DNA from: Styela clava | Lineage: Eukaryota > Chordata > Ascidiacea > Stolidobranchia > Styelidae | Assembly: GCF_964204865.1 (NCBI RefSeq) | Contig: NC_135264.1 | Coordinates: forward strand, 7,222,001-7,286,000 | Length of the DNA: 64,000 bases | Reading direction: 5' to 3' | In this document: positions 28,619 through 39,566 of the stretch, one piece after another | Numbering within the stretch: position 1 is the stretch's first letter | Layout of the letters: every line of letters begins with the position of its first letter | Translations under genes and position numbers: made by a program | The notes under the pieces: model-generated | Databases searched by the model: none | What the model was told of the DNA's origin: nothing | What the model saw: the letters and a program-made list of their open reading frames with translations, nothing else

Positions 28619-28699
28619 TTTTGTCGCCGTTTCATTCGATTTTGCTCTGTTTTCCAACAACTGCGAAATACAAATAGCCGAATAGACTACTACTTTATC

Positions 28700-28818
28700 G
28701 CCTACAACCATACCACGTTGAATGCACCCGATCTCGTTCGATCTCGGAAGTTAAGCAATGTCGGGCTCGGTTAGTACTTGCATGGGTGATCGGCTGGGAA
28801 TACCGAGTGTCGTAGGCT
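28700..28818 (+). rRNA. 5S rRNA copy 145
   Basis: C91T. Confidence 0.94.
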
Positions 28819-28899
28819 TTTCGTCGCCGTTTCATTCGATTTTGCTCTGTTTTCCAACAACTGCGAAATACAAATAGCCGAATAGACTACTACTTTATC

Positions 28900-29018
28900 G
28901 CCTACAACCATACCACGTTGAATGCACCCGATCTCGTTCGATCTCGGAAGTTAAGCAATGTCGGGCTCGGTTAGTACTTGCGTGGGTGACCGGCTGGGAA
29001 TACTGAGTGTCGTAGGCT
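28900..29018 (+). rRNA. 5S rRNA copy 146
   Basis: A83G, C105T. Confidence 0.93.
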
Positions 29019-29099
29019 TTTCGTCGCCGTTTCATTCGATTTTGCTCTGTTTTCCAACAACTGCGAAATACAAATAGCCGAATAGACTACTATTTTATC

Positions 29100-29218
29100 G
29101 CCTACAACCATACCACGTTGAATGCACCCGATCTCGTTCGATCTCGGAAATTAAGCAATGTCGGGCTCGGTTAGTACTTGCATGGGTGACCGGCTGGGAA
29201 TACCGAGTGTCGTAGGCT
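29100..29218 (+). rRNA. 5S rRNA copy 147
   Basis: G51A; T5. Confidence 0.94.
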
Positions 29219-29299
29219 TTTTGTCGCCGTTTCATTCGATTTTGCTCTGTTTTCCAACAACTGCGAAATACAAATAGCCGAATAGACTACTAATTTATC

Positions 29300-29418
29300 G
29301 CCTACAACCATACCACGTTGAATGCACCCGTTATCGTTCGATCTCGGAAGTTAAGCAATGTCGGGCTCGGTTAGTACTTGCATGGGTGACCGGCTGGGAA
29401 TACCGAGTGTCGTAGGCT
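29300..29418 (+). rRNA. 5S rRNA copy 148
   Basis: A32T, C34A. Confidence 0.94.
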
Positions 29419-29499
29419 TTTCGTCGCCGTTTCATTCGATTTTGCTCTGTTTTCCAACAACTGCGAAATACAAATATCCGAATAGACTACTACTTTATC

Positions 29500-29618
29500 G
29501 CCTACAACCATACCACGTTGAATGCACCCGATCTCGTTCGATCTCGGAAGTTAAGCAATGTCGGGCTCGGTTAGTACTTGCATGGGTGACCGGCTGGGAA
29601 TACCGAGTGTCGTAGGCT
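29500..29618 (+). rRNA. 5S rRNA copy 149
   Basis: Matches consensus. Confidence 0.96.
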
Positions 29619-29699
29619 TTTCGTCGCCGTTTCATTCGATTTTGCTCTGTTTTCCAACAACTGCGAAATACAAATAGCCGAATAGACTACTACTTTATC

Positions 29700-29808
29700 G
29701 CCTACAACCATACCACGTTGAATGCACTCGATCTCGGAAGTTAAGCAATGTCGGGCTCGGTTAGTACTTACATGGGTGACCGGCTGGGAATACCGAGTGT
29801 CGTAGGCT
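29700..29808 (+). pseudogene. 5S copy 150, short-T form, likely pseudogene
   Basis: 10-nt loss, G81A; T5. Confidence 0.7.
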
Positions 29809-29889
29809 TTTTGTCGCCGTTTCATTCGATTTTGCTCTGTTTTCCAACAACTGCGAAATACAAATAGCCGAATAGACTACTACTTTATC

Positions 29890-30008
29890 GCCTACAACCA
29901 TACCACGTTGAATGCACCCGATCTCGTTCGATCTCGGAAGTTAAGCAATGTCGGGCTCGGTTAGTACTTGCATGGGTGACCGGCTGGGAATACCGAGTGT
30001 CGTAGGCT
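29890..30008 (+). rRNA. 5S rRNA copy 151
   Basis: Matches consensus. Confidence 0.96.
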
Positions 30009-30089
30009 TTTCGTCGCCGTTTCGTTCGATTTTGCTCTGTTTTCCAACAACTGCAAAATACAAATAGCCGAATAGACTACTACTTTATC

Positions 30090-30208
30090 GCCTACAACCA
30101 TACCACGTTGAATGCACCCGATCTCGTTCGATCTCGGAAGTTAAGCAATGTCGGGCTCGGTTAGTACTTGCATGGGTGACCGGCTGGGAATACCGAGTGT
30201 CGTAGGCT
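30090..30208 (+). rRNA. 5S rRNA copy 152
   Basis: Matches consensus. Confidence 0.96.
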
Positions 30209-30289
30209 TTTCGTCGCCGTTTCATTCGATTTTGCTCTGTTTTCCAACAACTGCGAAATACAAATAGCCGAATAGACTACTACTTTATC

Positions 30290-30398
30290 GCCTACAACCA
30301 TACCACGTTGAATGCACTCGATCTCGGAAGTTAAGCAATGTCGGGCTCGGTCAGTACTTACATGGGTGACCGGCTGGGAATACCGAGTGTCGTAGGCT
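30290..30398 (+). pseudogene. 5S copy 153, short-T form, likely pseudogene
   Basis: 10-nt loss, T73C, G81A; T5. Confidence 0.7.
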
Positions 30399-30479
30399 TT
30401 TTGTCGCCGTTTCATTCGATTTTGCTCTGTTTTCCAACAACTGCGAAATACAAATAGCCGAATAGACTACTACTTTATC

Positions 30480-30598
30480 GCCTACAACCATACCACGTTG
30501 AATGCACCCGATCTCGTTCGATCTCGGAAGTTAAGCAATGTCGGGCTCGGTTAGTACTTGCATGGGTGACCGGCTGGGAATACCGAGTGTCGTAGGCT
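30480..30598 (+). rRNA. 5S rRNA copy 154
   Basis: Matches consensus. Confidence 0.96.
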
Positions 30599-30679
30599 TT
30601 TCGTCGCCGTTTCATTCGATTTTGCTCTGTTTTCCAACAACTGCGAAATACAAATAGCCGAATAGACTACTACTTTATC

Positions 30680-30798
30680 GCCTACAACCATACCACGTTG
30701 AATGCACTCGATCTCGTTCGATCTCGGAAGTTAAGCAATGTCGGGCTCGGTTAGTACTTGCATGGGTGACCGGCTGGGAATACCGAGTGTCGTAGGCT
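30680..30798 (+). rRNA. 5S rRNA copy 155
   Basis: C29T. Confidence 0.94.
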
Positions 30799-30879
30799 TT
30801 TCGTCGCCGTTTCATTCGATTTTGCTCTGTTTTCCAACAACTGCGAAATACAAATAGCCGAATAGACTACTATTTTATC

Positions 30880-30998
30880 GCCTACAACCATACCACGTTG
30901 AATGCACCCGATCTCGTTCGATCTCGGAAGTTAAGCAATGTCGGGCTCGGTTAGTACTTGCATGGGTGACCGGCTGGGAATACCGAGGGTCGTAGGCT
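30880..30998 (+). rRNA. 5S rRNA copy 156
   Basis: T109G; T5. Confidence 0.94.
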
Positions 30999-31079
30999 TT
31001 TTGTCGCCGTTTCATTCGATTTTGCTCTGTTTTCCAACAACTGCGAAATACAAATAGCCGAATAGACTACTACTTTATC

Positions 31080-31198
31080 GCCTACAACCATACCACGTTG
31101 AATGCACCCGATCTCGTTCGATCTCGGAAGTTAAGCAATGTCGGGCTCGGTTAGTACTTGCATGGGTGACCGGCTAGGAATACCGAGTGTCGTAGGCT
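31080..31198 (+). rRNA. 5S rRNA copy 157
   Basis: G97A. Confidence 0.94.
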
Positions 31199-31279
31199 TT
31201 TCGTCGCCGTTTCATTTGATTTTGCTCTGTTTTCCAACAACTGCGAAATACAAATAGCCGAATAGACTACTACTTTATC

Positions 31280-31398
31280 GCCTACAACCATACCACGTTG
31301 AATGCACCCGATCTCGTTCGATCTCGGAAGTTAAGCAATGTCGGGCTCGGTTAGTACTTGCATGGGTGACCGGCTGGGAATACCGAGGGTCGTAGGCT
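31280..31398 (+). rRNA. 5S rRNA copy 158
   Basis: T109G. Confidence 0.94.
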
Positions 31399-31479
31399 TT
31401 TCGTCGCCGTTTCATTCGATTTTGCTCTGTTTTCCAACAACTGCGAAATACAAATAGCCGAATAGACTACTACTTTATC

Positions 31480-31598
31480 GCCTACAACCATACCACGTTG
31501 AATGCACCCGATCTCGTTCGATCTCGGAAGTTAAGCAATGTCGGGCTCGGTTTGTACTTGCATGGGTGACCGGCTGGGAATACCGAGTGTCGTAGGGT
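31480..31598 (+). rRNA. 5S rRNA copy 159
   Basis: A74T, C118G. Confidence 0.93.
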
Positions 31599-31679
31599 TT
31601 TCGTCGCCGTTTCATTTGATTTTGCTCTGTTTTCCAACAACTGCGAAATACAAATAGCCGAATAGACTACTACTTCATC

Positions 31680-31798
31680 GCCTACAACCATACCACGTTG
31701 AATGCTCCCGATCTTGTTCGATCTCGGAAGTTAAGCAATGTCGGGCTTGGTTAGTACTTGCATGGGTGACCGGCTGGGAATACCGAGTGTCGTAGGCT
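31680..31798 (+). rRNA. 5S rRNA copy 160
   Basis: A27T, C36T, C69T. Confidence 0.93.
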
Positions 31799-31879
31799 TT
31801 TCGTCGCCGTTTCATTCGATTTTGCTCTGTTTTCTAACAACTGCGAAATACAAATAGCCGAATAGACTACTACTTTATC

Positions 31880-31998
31880 GCCTACAACCATACCACGGTG
31901 AATGCACCCGTTATCGTTCGATCTCGGAAGTTAAGCAATGTCGGGCTCGGTTAGTACTTGCATGGGTGACCGGCTGGGAATACCGAGTGTCGTAGGCT
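31880..31998 (+). rRNA. 5S rRNA copy 161
   Basis: T19G, A32T, C34A. Confidence 0.93.
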
Positions 31999-32079
31999 TT
32001 TCGTCGCCGTTTCATTCGATTTTGCTCTGTTTTCCAACAACTGCGAAATACAAATAGCCGAATAGACTACTACTTTATC

Positions 32080-32198
32080 GCCTACAACCATACCACGTTG
32101 AATGCACCCGATCTCGTTCGATCTCGGAAGTTAAGCAATGTCGGGCTCGGTTAGTACTTGCATGGGTGGCCGGCTGGGAATACCGAGTGTCGTAGGCT
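32080..32198 (+). rRNA. 5S rRNA copy 162
   Basis: A90G. Confidence 0.94.
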
Positions 32199-32279
32199 TT
32201 TCGTCGCCGTTTCATTCGATTTTGCTCTGTTTTCCAACAACTGCGAAATACAAATAGCCGAATAGACTACTACTTTATC

Positions 32280-32398
32280 GCCTACAACCATACCACGTTG
32301 AATGCACTCGATCTCGTTCGATCTCGGAAGTTAAGCAATGTCGGGCTCGGTTAGTACTTGCATGGGTGACCGGCTGGGAATACCGAGTGTCGTAGGCT
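32280..32398 (+). rRNA. 5S rRNA copy 163
   Basis: C29T. Confidence 0.94.
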
Positions 32399-32479
32399 TT
32401 TCGTCGCCGTTTCATTCGATTTTGCTCTGTTTTCCAACAACTGCGAAATACAAATAGCCGAATAGACTACTATTTTATC

Positions 32480-32598
32480 GCCTACAACCATACCACGTTG
32501 AATGCACCCGATCTCGTTCGATCTCGGAAGTTAAGCAATGTCGGGCTCGGTTAGTACTTGCATGGGTGACCGGCTGGGAATACCGAGGGTCGTAGGCT
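32480..32598 (+). rRNA. 5S rRNA copy 164
   Basis: T109G. Confidence 0.94.
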
Positions 32599-32679
32599 TT
32601 TCGTCGCCGTTTCATTCGATTTTGCTCTGTTTTCCAACAACTGCAAAATACAAATAGCCGAATAGACTACTACTTTATC

Positions 32680-32798
32680 GCCTACAACCATACCACGTTG
32701 AATGCACCCGATCTCGTTCGATCTCGGAAGTTAAGCAATGTCGGGCTCGGTTAGTACTTGCATGGGTGACCGGCTGGGAATACCGAGTGTCGTAGGCT
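32680..32798 (+). rRNA. 5S rRNA copy 165
   Basis: Matches consensus. Confidence 0.96.
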
Positions 32799-32879
32799 TT
32801 TCGTCGCCGTTTCGTTCGATTTTGCTCTGTTTTCCAACAACTGCAAAATACAAATAGCCGAATAGACTACTACTTTATC

Positions 32880-32998
32880 GCCTACAACCATACCACGTTG
32901 AATGCACCCGATCTCGTTCGATCTCGGAAGTTAAGCAATGTCGGGCTCGGTTAGTACTTGCATGGGTGACCGGCTGGGAATACCGAGTGTCGTAGGCT
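32880..32998 (+). rRNA. 5S rRNA copy 166
   Basis: Matches consensus. Confidence 0.96.
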
Positions 32999-33079
32999 TT
33001 TCGTCGCCGTTTCATTCGATTTTGCTCTGTTTTCCAACAACTGCGAAATACAAATAGCCGAATAGACTACTACTTTATC

Positions 33080-33188
33080 GCCTACAACCATACCACGTTG
33101 AATGCACTCGATCTCGGAAGTTAAGCAATGTCGGGCTCGGTCAGTACTTACATGGGTGACCGGCTGGGAATACCGAGTGTCGTAGGCT
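33080..33188 (+). pseudogene. 5S copy 167, short-T form, likely pseudogene
   Basis: 10-nt loss, T73C, G81A; T5. Duplicate of copy 153. Confidence 0.7.
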
Positions 33189-33269
33189 TTTTGTCGCCGT
33201 TTCATTCGATTTTGCTCTGTTTTCCAACAACTGCGAAATACAAATAGCCGAATAGACTACTACTTTATC

Positions 33270-33388
33270 GCCTACAACCATACCACGTTGAATGCACCCG
33301 ATCTCGTTCGATCTCGGAAGTTAAGCGATGTCGGGCTCGGTTAGTACTTGCATGGGTGACCGGCTGGGAATACCGAGTGTCGTAGGCT
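33270..33388 (+). rRNA. 5S rRNA copy 168
   Basis: A58G. Confidence 0.94.
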
Positions 33389-33469
33389 TTTCGTCGCCGT
33401 TTCATTCGATTTTGCTCTGTTTTCCAACAACTGCGAAATACAAATAGCCGAATAGACTACTACTTTATC

Positions 33470-33588
33470 GCCTACAACCATACCACGTTGAATGCACTCG
33501 ATCTCGTTCGATCTCGGAAGTTAAGCAATGTCGGGCTCGGTTAGTACTTGCATGGGTGACCGGCTGGGAATACCGAGTGTCGTAGGCT
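33470..33588 (+). rRNA. 5S rRNA copy 169
   Basis: C29T. Confidence 0.94.
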
Positions 33589-33669
33589 TTTCGTCGCCGT
33601 TTCATTCGATTTTGCTCTGTTTTCCAACAACTGCGAAATACAAATAGCCGAATAGACTACTATTTTATC

Positions 33670-33788
33670 GCCTACAACCATACCACGTTGAATGCACCCG
33701 ATCTCGTTCGATCTCGGAAGTTAAGCAATGTCGGGCTCGGTTAGTACTTGCATGGGTGACCGGCTGGGAATACCGAGGGTCGTAGGCT
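33670..33788 (+). rRNA. 5S rRNA copy 170
   Basis: T109G; T5. Confidence 0.94.
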
Positions 33789-33869
33789 TTTTGTCGCCGT
33801 TTCATTCGATTTTGCTCTGTTTTCCAACAACTGCGAAATACAAATAGCCGAATAGACTACTACTTTATC

Positions 33870-33988
33870 GCCTACAACCATACCACGTTGAATGCACCCG
33901 ATCTCGTTCGATCTCGGAAGTTAAGCAATGTCGGGCTCGGTTAGTACTTGCATGGGTGACCGGCTAGGAATACCGAGTGTCGTAGGCT
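33870..33988 (+). rRNA. 5S rRNA copy 171
   Basis: G97A. Confidence 0.94.
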
Positions 33989-34069
33989 TTTCGTCGCCGT
34001 TTCATTTGATTTTGCTCTGTTTTCCAACAACTGCGAAATACAAATAGCCGAATAGACTACTACTTTATC

Positions 34070-34188
34070 GCCTACAACCATACCACGTTGAATGCACCCG
34101 ATCTCGTTCGATCTCGGAAGTTAAGCAATGTCGGGCTCGGTTAGTACTTGCATGGGTGACCGGCTGGGAATACCGAGGGTCGTAGGCT
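34070..34188 (+). rRNA. 5S rRNA copy 172
   Basis: T109G. Confidence 0.94.
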
Positions 34189-34269
34189 TTTCGTCGCCGT
34201 TTCATTCGATTTTGCTCTGTTTTCCAACAACTGCGAAATACAAATAGCCGAATAGACTACTACTTTATC

Positions 34270-34388
34270 GCCTACAACCATACCACGTTGAATGCACCCG
34301 ATCTCGTTCGATCTCGGAAGTTAAGCAATGTCGGGCTCGGTTTGTACTTGCATGGGTGACCGGCTGGGAATACCGAGTGTCGTAGGGT
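34270..34388 (+). rRNA. 5S rRNA copy 173
   Basis: A74T, C118G. Confidence 0.93.
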
Positions 34389-34469
34389 TTTCGTCGCCGT
34401 TTCATTTGATTTTGCTCTGTTTTCCAACAACTGCGAAATACAAATAGCCGAATAGACTACTACTTCATC

Positions 34470-34588
34470 GCCTACAACCATACCACGTTGAATGCTCCCG
34501 ATCTTGTTCGATCTCGGAAGTTAAGCAATGTCGGGCTTGGTTAGTACTTGCATGGGTGACCGGCTGGGAATACCGAGTGTCGTAGGCT
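34470..34588 (+). rRNA. 5S rRNA copy 174
   Basis: A27T, C36T, C69T. Confidence 0.93.
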
Positions 34589-34669
34589 TTTCGTCGCCGT
34601 TTCATTCGATTTTGCTCTGTTTTCTAACAACTGCGAAATACAAATAGCCGAATAGACTACTACTTTATC

Positions 34670-34788
34670 GCCTACAACCATACCACGGTGAATGCACCCG
34701 TTATCGTTCGATCTCGGAAGTTAAGCAATGTCGGGCTCGGTTAGTACTTGCATGGGTGACCGGCTGGGAATACCGAGTGTCGTAGGCT
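34670..34788 (+). rRNA. 5S rRNA copy 175
   Basis: T19G, A32T, C34A. Confidence 0.93.
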
Positions 34789-34869
34789 TTTCGTCGCCGT
34801 TTCATTCGATTTTGCTCTGTTTTCCAACAACTGCGAAATACAAATAGCCGAATAGACTACTACTTTATC

Positions 34870-34988
34870 GCCTACAACCATACCACGTTGAATGCACCCG
34901 ATCTCGTTCGATCTCGGAAGTTAAGCAATGTCGGGCTCGGTTAGTACTTGCATGGGTGGCCGGCTGGGAATACCGAGTGTCGTAGGCT
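34870..34988 (+). rRNA. 5S rRNA copy 176
   Basis: A90G. Confidence 0.94.
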
Positions 34989-35069
34989 TTTCGTCGCCGT
35001 TTCATTCGATTTTGCTCTGTTTTCCAACAACTGCGAAATACAAATAGCCGAATAGACTACTACTTTATC

Positions 35070-35188
35070 GCCTACAACCATACCACGTTGAATGCACTCG
35101 ATCTCGTTCGATCTCGGAAGTTAAGCAATGTCGGGCTCGGTTAGTACTTGCATGGGTGACCGGCTGGGAATACCGAGTGTCGTAGGCT
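35070..35188 (+). rRNA. 5S rRNA copy 177
   Basis: C29T. Confidence 0.94.
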
Positions 35189-35269
35189 TTTCGTCGCCGT
35201 TTCATTCGATTTTGCTCTGTTTTCCAACAACTGCGAAATACAAATAGCCGAATAGACTACTATTTTATC

Positions 35270-35388
35270 GCCTACAACCATACCACGTTGAATGCACCCG
35301 ATCTCGTTCGATCTCGGAAGTTAAGCAATGTCGGGCTCGGTTAGTACTTGCATGGGTGACCGGCTGGGAATACCGAGGGTCGTAGGCT
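35270..35388 (+). rRNA. 5S rRNA copy 178
   Basis: T109G. Confidence 0.94.
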
Positions 35389-35469
35389 TTTCGTCGCCGT
35401 TTCATTCGATTTTGCTCTGTTTTCCAACAACTGCAAAATACAAATAGCCGAATAGACTACTACTTTATC

Positions 35470-35588
35470 GCCTACAACCATACCACGTTGAATGCACCCG
35501 ATCTCGTTCGATCTCGGAAGTTAAGCAATGTCGGGCTCGGTTAGTACTTGCATGGGTGACCGGCTAGGAATACCGAGTGTCGTAGGCT
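35470..35588 (+). rRNA. 5S rRNA copy 179
   Basis: G97A. Confidence 0.94.
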
Positions 35589-35669
35589 TTTCGTCGCCGT
35601 TTCATTTGATTTTGCTCTGTTTTCCAACAACTGCGAAATACAAATAGCCGAATAGACTACTACTTTATC

Positions 35670-35788
35670 GCCTACAACCATACCACGTTGAATGCACCCG
35701 ATCTCGTTCGATCTCGGAAGTTAAGCAATGTCGGGCTCGGTTAGTACTTGCATGGGTGACCGGCTGGGAATACCGAGGGTCGTAGGCT
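35670..35788 (+). rRNA. 5S rRNA copy 180
   Basis: T109G. Confidence 0.94.
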
Positions 35789-35869
35789 TTTCGTCGCCGT
35801 TTCATTCGATTTTGCTCTGTTTTCCAACAACTGCGAAATACAAATAGCCGAATAGACTACTACTTTATC

Positions 35870-35988
35870 GCCTACAACCATACCACGTTGAATGCACCCG
35901 ATCTCGTTCGATCTCGGAAGTTAAGCAATGTCGGGCTCGGTTTGTACTTGCATGGGTGACCGGCTGGGAATACCGAGTGTCGTAGGGT
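35870..35988 (+). rRNA. 5S rRNA copy 181
   Basis: A74T, C118G. Confidence 0.93.
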
Positions 35989-36069
35989 TTTCGTCGCCGT
36001 TTCATTTGATTTTGCTCTGTTTTCCAACAACTGCGAAATACAAATAGCCGAATAGACTACTACTTCATC

Positions 36070-36188
36070 GCCTACAACCATACCACGTTGAATGCTCCCG
36101 ATCTTGTTCGATCTCGGAAGTTAAGCAATGTCGGGCTTGGTTAGTACTTGCATGGGTGACCGGCTGGGAATACCGAGTGTCGTAGGCT
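36070..36188 (+). rRNA. 5S rRNA copy 182
   Basis: A27T, C36T, C69T. Confidence 0.93.
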
Positions 36189-36269
36189 TTTCGTCGCCGT
36201 TTCATTCGATTTTGCTCTGTTTTCTAACAACTGCGAAATACAAATAGCCGAATAGACTACTACTTTATC

Positions 36270-36388
36270 GCCTACAACCATACCACGGTGAATGCACCCG
36301 TTATCGTTCGATCTCGGAAGTTAAGCAATGTCGGGCTCGGTTAGTACTTGCATGGGTGACCGGCTGGGAATACCGAGTGTCGTAGGCT
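36270..36388 (+). rRNA. 5S rRNA copy 183
   Basis: T19G, A32T, C34A. Confidence 0.93.
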
Positions 36389-36469
36389 TTTCGTCGCCGT
36401 TTCATTCGATTTTGCTCTGTTTTCCAACAACTGCGAAACACAAATAGCCGAATGGACTACTACTTTATC

Positions 36470-36588
36470 GCCTACAACCATACCACGTTGAATGCACCCG
36501 ATCTCGTTCGATCTCGGGAGTTAAGCAATGTCGGGCTCGGTTAGTACTTGCATGGGTGGCCGGCTGGGAATACCGAGTGTCGTAGGCT
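36470..36588 (+). rRNA. 5S rRNA copy 184
   Basis: A49G, A90G. Confidence 0.93.
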
Positions 36589-36669
36589 TTTCGTCGCCGT
36601 TTCATTCGATTTTGCTCTGTTTTCCAACAACTGCGAAATACAAATAGCCGAATAGACTACTACTTTATC

Positions 36670-36778
36670 GCCTACAACCATACCACGTTGAATGCACTCG
36701 ATCTCGGAAGTTAAGCAATGTCGGGCTCGGTTAGTACTTGCATGGGTGACCGGCTGGGAATACCGAGTGTCGTAGGCT
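36670..36778 (+). pseudogene. 5S copy 185, short-T form, likely pseudogene
   Basis: 10-nt loss; T5. Confidence 0.7.
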
Positions 36779-36859
36779 TTTTGTCGCCGTTTCATTCGAT
36801 TTTGCTCTGTTTTCCAACAACTGCGAAATACAAATAGCCGAATAGACTACTACTTTATC

Positions 36860-36978
36860 GCCTACAACCATACCACGTTGAATGCACCCGTTATCGTTCG
36901 ATCTCGGAAGTTAAGCAATGTCAGGCTCGGTTAGTACTTGCATGGGTGACCGGCTGGGAATACCGAGTGTCGTAGGAT
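36860..36978 (+). rRNA. 5S rRNA copy 186
   Basis: A32T, C34A, G64A, C118A. Confidence 0.92.
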
Positions 36979-37059
36979 TTTCGTCGCCGTTTCATTCGAT
37001 TTTGCTCTGTTTTCCAACAACTGCGAAATACAAATAGCCGAATAGACTACTACTTTATC

Positions 37060-37177
37060 GCCTACAACCATACCACGTTGAATGCACCCGATCTCGTTCG
37101 ATCTCGAAGTTAAGCAATGTCGGGCTCGGTGAGTACTTGCATGGGTGACCGGCTGGGAATACCGAGTGTCGTAGGCT
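37060..37177 (+). rRNA. 5S rRNA copy 187 (1-nt deletion)
   Basis: One G of 47-48 lost, T73G. Confidence 0.87.
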
Positions 37178-37258
37178 TTTCGTCGCCGTTTCATTCGATT
37201 TTGCTCTGTTTTCCAACAACTGCGAAATACAAATAGCCGAATAGACTACTACTTTATC

Positions 37259-37377
37259 GCCTACAACCATACCACGTTGAATGCACCCGATCTCGTTCGA
37301 TCTCGGAAGTTAAGCAATGTCGGGCTCGGTTAGTACTTGCATGGGTGACCGGCTGGGAATACCGAGTGTCGTAGGCT
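37259..37377 (+). rRNA. 5S rRNA copy 188
   Basis: Matches consensus; T5. Confidence 0.96.
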
Positions 37378-37458
37378 TTTTGTCGCCGTTTCACTCGATT
37401 TTGCTCTGTTTTCCAACAACTGCGAAATACAAATAGCCGAATACACTACTACTTTATC

Positions 37459-37577
37459 GCCTACAACCATACCACGTTGAATGCACCCGATCTTGTTCGA
37501 TCTCGGAAGTTAAGCAATGTCGGGCTTGGTTAGTACTTGCATGGGTGACCGGCTGGGAATACCGAGTGTCGTAGGCT
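37459..37577 (+). rRNA. 5S rRNA copy 189
   Basis: C36T, C69T. Confidence 0.94.
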
Positions 37578-37658
37578 TTTCGTCGCCGTTTCATTCGATT
37601 TTGCTCTGTTTTCTAACAACTGGGAAATACAAATAGCCGAATAGACTACTACTTTATC

Positions 37659-37777
37659 GCCTACAACCATACCACGTCGAATGCACCCGATCTCGTTCGA
37701 TCTCGGAAGTTAAGCAATGTCCGTCTCGGTTAGTACTTGCATGGGTGACCGGCTGGGAATACCGAGTGTCGTAGGCT
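37659..37777 (+). rRNA. 5S rRNA copy 190
   Basis: T20C, G64C, G66T. Confidence 0.92.
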
Positions 37778-37858
37778 TTTCGTCGCCGCTTCATTCGATT
37801 TTGCTCTGTTTTCCAACAACTGCAAAATACAAATAGCCGAATAGACTACTACTTTATC

Positions 37859-37977
37859 GCCTACAACCATACCACGTTGAATGCACCCGATCTCGTTCGA
37901 TCTCGGAAGTTAAGCAATGTCGGGCTCGGTTAGTACTTGCATGGGTGACCGGCTGGGAATACCAAGTGTCGTAGGCT
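37859..37977 (+). rRNA. 5S rRNA copy 191
   Basis: G106A. Confidence 0.94.
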
Positions 37978-38058
37978 TTTCGTCGCCGTTTCATTCGATT
38001 TTGCTCTGTTTTCCAACAACTGCGAAATACAAATAGCCGAATAGACTACTACTTTATT

Positions 38059-38177
38059 GCCTACAACCATACCACGTTGAATGCACCCGATCTCGTTCGA
38101 TCTCGGAAGTTAAGCAATGTCGGGCTCGGTTAGTACTTGCATGGGTGACCGGCTGGGAATACCAAGTGTCGTAGGCT
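38059..38177 (+). rRNA. 5S rRNA copy 192
   Basis: G106A. Confidence 0.94.
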
Positions 38178-38258
38178 TTTCGTCGCCGCTTCATTCGATT
38201 TTGCTCTGTTTTCTAACAACTGCGAAATACAAATAGCCGAATAGACTACTACTTCATC

Positions 38259-38377
38259 TCCTACAACCATACCACGTTGAATGCACCCGATCTCGTTCGA
38301 TCTCGGAAGTTAAGCAATGTCGGGCTCGGTTAGTACTTGCATGGGTGACCGGCTGGGAATACCGAGTGTCGTAGGCT
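38259..38377 (+). rRNA. 5S rRNA copy 193
   Basis: G1T; T5. Confidence 0.93.
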
Positions 38378-38458
38378 TTTTGTCGCCGTTTCACTTGATT
38401 TTGCTCTGTTTTCCAACAACTGCGAAATCCAAATAGCCGAATACACTACTACTTTATC

Positions 38459-38577
38459 GCCTACAACCATACCACGTTGAATGCACCCGTTATCGTTCGA
38501 TCTCGGAAGTTAAGCAATGTCGGGCTCGGTTAGTACTTGCATGGGTGACCGGCTGGGAATACCGAGTGTCGTAGGCT
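38459..38577 (+). rRNA. 5S rRNA copy 194
   Basis: A32T, C34A. Confidence 0.94.
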
Positions 38578-38658
38578 TTTCGTCGCCGTTTCATTCGATT
38601 TTGCTCTGTTTTCCAACAACTGCAAAATACAAATAGCCGAATAGACTACTACTTTATC

Positions 38659-38777
38659 GCCTACAACCATACCACGTTGAATGCACCCGATCTCGTTCGA
38701 TCTCGGAAGTTAAGCAATGTCGGGCTCGGTTAGTACTTGCATGGGTGACCTGCTGAGAATACCGAGTGTCGTAGGCT
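38659..38777 (+). rRNA. 5S rRNA copy 195
   Basis: G93T, G98A. Confidence 0.93.
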
Positions 38778-38858
38778 TTTCGTCGCCGTTTCATTCGATT
38801 TTGCTCTGTTTTCCAACAACTGCGAAATACAAATAGCCGAATAGACTACTACTTTATC

Positions 38859-38967
38859 GCTTACAACCATACCACGTTGAATGCACTCGATCTCGGAAGT
38901 TAAGCAATGTCGGGCTCGGTTAGTACTTGCATGGGTGACCGGCTGGGAATACCGAGTGTCGTAGGCT
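38859..38967 (+). pseudogene. 5S copy 196, short-T form, likely pseudogene
   Basis: 10-nt loss, C3T; T5. Confidence 0.7.
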
Positions 38968-39048
38968 TTTTGTCGCCGTTTCATTCGATTTTGCTCTGTT
39001 TTCCAACAACTGCGAAATACAAATAGCCGAATAGACTACTACTTTATC

Positions 39049-39167
39049 GCCTACAACCATACCACGTTGAATGCACCCGTTATCGTTCGATCTCGGAAGT
39101 TAAGCAATGTCAGGCTCGGTTAGTACTTGCATGGGTGACCGGCTGGGAATACCGAGTGTCGTAGGAT
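39049..39167 (+). rRNA. 5S rRNA copy 197
   Basis: A32T, C34A, G64A, C118A. Confidence 0.92.
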
Positions 39168-39248
39168 TTTCGTCGCCGTTTCATTCGATTTTGCTCTGTT
39201 TTCCAACAACTGCGAAATACAAATAGCCGAATAGACTACTACTTTATC

Positions 39249-39366
39249 GCCTACAACCATACCACGTTGAATGCACCCGATCTCGTTCGATCTCGAAGTT
39301 AAGCAATGTCGGGCTCGGTGAGTACTTGCATGGGTGACCGGCTGGGAATACCGAGTGTCGTAGGCT
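39249..39366 (+). rRNA. 5S rRNA copy 198 (1-nt deletion)
   Basis: One G of 47-48 lost, T73G. Confidence 0.87.
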
Positions 39367-39447
39367 TTTCGTCGCCGTTTCATTCGATTTTGCTCTGTTT
39401 TCCAACAACTGCGAAATACAAATAGCCGAATAGACTACTACTTTATC

Positions 39448-39566
39448 GCCTACAACCATACCACGTTGAATGCACCCGATCTCGTTCGATCTCGGAAGTT
39501 AAGCAATGTCGGGCTCGGTTAGTACTTGCATGGGTGACCGGCTGGGAATACCGAGTGTCGTAGGCT
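39448..39566 (+). rRNA. 5S rRNA copy 199
   Basis: Matches consensus; T5. Confidence 0.96.

Larger units (their letters stand above)
30090..32679 (+). repeat. Segmental repeat F1 (copies 152-164)
   Basis: Thirteen units matching 32880-35469 at a 2,790-bp offset, including the short copy with T73C+G81A and the A74T+C118G copy. Confidence 0.93.
32880..35469 (+). repeat. Segmental repeat F2 (copies 166-178)
   Basis: Partner of 30090-32679. Copy 168 carries a private A58G. Confidence 0.93.
35470..36669 (+). repeat. Segmental repeat F3 (copies 179-184)
   Basis: Third instance of the G97A, T109G, A74T+C118G, A27T+C36T+C69T, T19G+A32T+C34A, A90G series, 1,600 bp after 33870. Confidence 0.92.
36670..38058 (+). 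repeat. Segmental repeat G1 (copies 185-191)
   Basis: Seven units matching 38859-40247 at a 2,189-bp offset. Confidence 0.92.
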
